Assembly: GCA_035493835.1 (NCBI GenBank)
Contig: DATJHO010000109.1
Span: 1 to 24,396 of the forward strand
Direction of reading: 5' to 3'
DNA length: 24,396 bases
DNA from: DASZTU01 sp035493835
GTDB taxonomy: Bacteria; Pseudomonadota; Alphaproteobacteria; Rhizobiales; Devosiaceae
Below, one piece after another: positions 22,911 through 24,396 of this stretch. The notes beneath the pieces were generated by a model, which ran no database searches, was not told where the DNA came from, and saw only the letters and a program-made list of their open reading frames with translations. Both the position numbers and the translations under genes were made by a program. Every line of letters starts with the position of its first letter. The first letter of the stretch is position 1.

Positions 22911-23145
22911 GCACTTAAGGGCATTGGCGCGATGGACGGGGGCGCAAGCGAGCCGGCAGCCTGCCCGCACACTCCGGCCTCACCCCGAAGAACGTCGGGA
23001 TGACGCGGTTTTTTGGGCCCGTCCGAGCCCTATCCCAATCACTCCCTTGGGCGCGCTCGGGGCCTCATCCTGACCATGTCGAAGGACGAGGCCGGCCCGG
23101 CGCAGTGTCCTCGCGCTTCCCTTGCCTCACCATCCGGGCCGCGAG
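22911..23145. other. Convergent gap between the MarR and flavin oxidase genes
   Basis: The 235 bp hold one palindromic repeat (23061-23093), a small CCCGA/TCGGG stem near 22984-22999, and a T-run (23009-23014) set off from that stem. No gene is seen. Confidence 0.45.
23061..23093. repeat. Single CTCATCCTGA-type palindromic repeat
   Basis: GGCCTCATCCT (23061-23071) pairs with AGGACGAGGCC (23083-23093) with one mismatch around a loop containing CATGTCGA. The pattern resembles a widespread alphaproteobacterial intergenic repeat of the form CTCATCCTGA...TCGAAGGACGAG. Confidence 0.75.
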
Positions 23146-24294
23146 TCATGCGCTTGCGGCCCTCGCTCGCACGGCCTCGAACGAGAACAGGTCTATCGGC
23201 AACTCCGTGCCGCCTTCGATCGCAAGGTCCGCCAAAATCTCCCCGACGACGCTGGCGAATTTGAAGCCATGGCCGGAACAGGGCGAGGCGACGATGACCC
23301 GGCGCTCGCCCGGCAGGAAGTCGATGAGAAAATCCTCGCCCGGCAATATGGTGTAGCGGCAGGTGATGAACCGCGTCCCGGTCGGCACCACGCCCGGCAT
23401 CCGGCGCGCCATGAAATCGTCGTTGACGGCGCGATCGGCGTCGTTGACGGGCGGATTGGGCAGTTCCGGGTCGATCGGCTCGAAAAAGTGCCCGTGCTTG
23501 CCGGTCTTTACGCCCTCGCCGAGATCGGGAAAGCCGAACCAGCACCCCGCCGTCCCCTCATCGACCAGAAAGCCGGGCATACGCCCCAGCTCCGTCGCCA
23601 ACCGGTCGCGCGACGCATACCAGCCCACGACCTGCTTGATCGGCGTTGCCAGCCCAGCCAATTCCGGCACCAGGCCGGCAATGTAGGAACCGGCGGCAAC
23701 GATCACCTTGCCAGCCCGGTAGCGGCCGGCATCGGAGACGATGGTGACGCCGCCGGTATCCGGCTCGATCCCGCGCACGCGCTCGTTGAAATGCAGCACC
23801 GCGCCATCCTCGCCGGCAAGCTTCAGGGCCGCGGAATTGGCCTGCTCCGGCCGCAGGAACCCGCCCTCGGGCTCAAGCACGGCGACTTCGTCAGCGCCTA
23901 TGGCGAAAGCCGGATAGCGGCTGCGCACCGCGGCGGCGTCCAGCACCTCATGCGCGAGGCTGTGAAGGCGGCAGCTTTCGAGCACGCCCGCGACCAGCTT
24001 GCCCTCCGGCCGGCCGACCTGCAGTACGCCGGTGATCGTCAACAGCTTTTCGCGCGAGCGCGTTTCGAGCGCCCGCCAATTGGCATAGGCGCGCCGGAGC
24101 AGCGGCACATAGGCCGGATCCTCGAAATAGCCGAGCCGGATCAGCCGGCTGTCGCCATGCGAGGAGCCCCGGTCATGGAGCGGCCCGAACCGCTCGATGC
24201 CGATGACGCTGAGCCCCCGCGCCGCCAATTGCTGCACCGCATGCGCGCCCATGGCGCCAAGGCCGATCACGGCAACGTCGTAGGATTGGGTCAT
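23146..24294 (-). CDS. Monomeric sarcosine oxidase / N-methyl-L-tryptophan oxidase-like flavoenzyme
   Basis: This 382-residue FAD-dependent amine oxidase of the DAO family has the dinucleotide motif GLGAMG (11-16) and the signature RGSSHGDSRLIRLGYFEDP (42-60). Cys312 in ITCRYT lies where monomeric sarcosine oxidase links FAD covalently, and SGHGFKFA follows. Such cytosolic enzymes oxidise N-methyl amino acids, releasing formaldehyde and hydrogen peroxide. Which substrate is used (sarcosine, N-methyltryptophan or another) cannot be told. The length equals the family norm. GAGGAA lies six to seven bases before the ATG. It stands alone in this window, without the soxBDG genes of the heterotetrameric enzyme. 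Confidence 0.9.
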   Translation of the reverse strand: MTQSYDVAVIGLGAMGAHAVQQLAARGLSVIGIERFGPLHDRGSSHGDSRLIRLGYFEDPAYVPLLRRAYANWRALETRSREKLLTITGVLQVGRPEGKLVAGVLESCRLHSLAHEVLDAAAVRSRYPAFAIGADEVAVLEPEGGFLRPEQANSAALKLAGEDGAVLHFNERVRGIEPDTGGVTIVSDAGRYRAGKVIVAAGSYIAGLVPELAGLATPIKQVVGWYASRDRLATELGRMPGFLVDEGTAGCWFGFPDLGEGVKTGKHGHFFEPIDPELPNPPVNDADRAVNDDFMARRMPGVVPTGTRFITCRYTILPGEDFLIDFLPGERRVIVASPCSGHGFKFASVVGEILADLAIEGGTELPIDLFSFEAVRARAASA

Positions 24295-24329
24295 GGCTTT
24301 TCCTCACTAGGCAAGTGGTCGATGGGGCT

Positions 24330-24376
24330 CACCCCCACCCTGCTGCCGCTACCCTCCCCACAAGGGGGAGGGAGAT
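24330..24376. repeat. GC-rich intergenic repeat, single hairpin (copy 3, cut by window end)
   Basis: CCCTCCCC (24352-24359) pairs with GGGGAGGG (24365-24372) around ACAAG, preceded by CTCACCCCCACCCTG, which resembles the left edges of the repeats at 722 and 7411. Only one hairpin is visible before the window ends; a second may follow. Confidence 0.7.
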
Positions 24377-24396
24377 TTGTGGCGCCGCCGCAGTCC

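Noticed and set aside
22984..23014. CCCGA/TCGGG stem followed by six T, considered as the MarR terminator
   Set aside because: The T-run starts about nine bases after a stem of only five pairs, so it does not have terminator geometry.
1..24396. Search for defence, phage, CRISPR, toxin-antitoxin or transposon genes
   Set aside because: None of the credible coding regions carries such domains, and no direct-repeat arrays or integrase-flanked tRNA were seen.

Overview
The window reads as chromosomal DNA of a high-GC alphaproteobacterium, most likely of the order Hyphomicrobiales (Rhizobiales) and perhaps Devosia-like. The order-level guess rests on the glnE / PAS histidine kinase / pepN neighbourhood, DUF3175 and DUF2188 proteins, an ArsR-SRPBCC fusion, GC-rich third codon positions and the palindromic intergenic repeats typical of rhizobia. 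The genus is inference only. I see no tRNA, rRNA, transposase, phage, CRISPR or restriction gene. This is ordinary core and accessory chromosome, not a mobile island.

Layout. 1-5.3 kb: the 3' end of glnE (+), then on the minus strand pepN followed by a membrane PAS-histidine kinase. 5.5-9.6 kb (+): two tandem ABC exporters of the same subfamily, separated by 367 bp holding a paired-hairpin repeat. 9.6-11.4 kb (+): a ClC-type anion transporter with atypical pore motifs and a C-terminal regulatory region, touching the second exporter. 11.45-12.56 kb (-): an ArsR-SRPBCC fusion followed by a YCII-domain protein, read from a promoter whose operator lies exactly between -35 and -10. 12.7-13.6 kb (+): a hemerythrin-like protein and a DUF2188 protein. 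13.7-15.7 kb: an MFS transporter (-) divergent from its probable TetR regulator (+), with two operator-like dyads. 15.67-17.45 kb: a DUF3175 protein (-) and a creatinase/M24-fold protein that has lost metal ligands (+). 17.7-18.9 kb (+): a cold-shock protein with a clear terminator, then a CHAD protein. 19.1-20.4 kb (-): type II NADH dehydrogenase. 20.6-22.9 kb: a DHA2-type MFS exporter (-) divergent from a MarR regulator (+). 23.1-24.3 kb (-): a monomeric sarcosine / N-methyl-tryptophan oxidase-like flavoenzyme.

Three regulator-transporter or regulator-effector modules (ArsR-SRPBCC/YCII, TetR/MFS, MarR/MFS-DHA2) recur, each with a visible dyad-rich promoter. This suggests a cell that meets many small organic compounds. 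Several start codons were moved from the longest open frame using ribosome binding sites or promoter positions (second ABC exporter, ClC, TetR, DUF3175, M24 protein, ndh, DHA2 exporter). Five intergenic regions carry palindromic repeats of about four families. One repeat supplies the stop codon and last residues of glnE.

No clearly new multi-gene system is visible. The best leads are the atypical ClC protein, the ligand-poor M24 protein, the spacer-operator leaderless promoter of the ArsR-SRPBCC gene, and the paired-hairpin repeat family.
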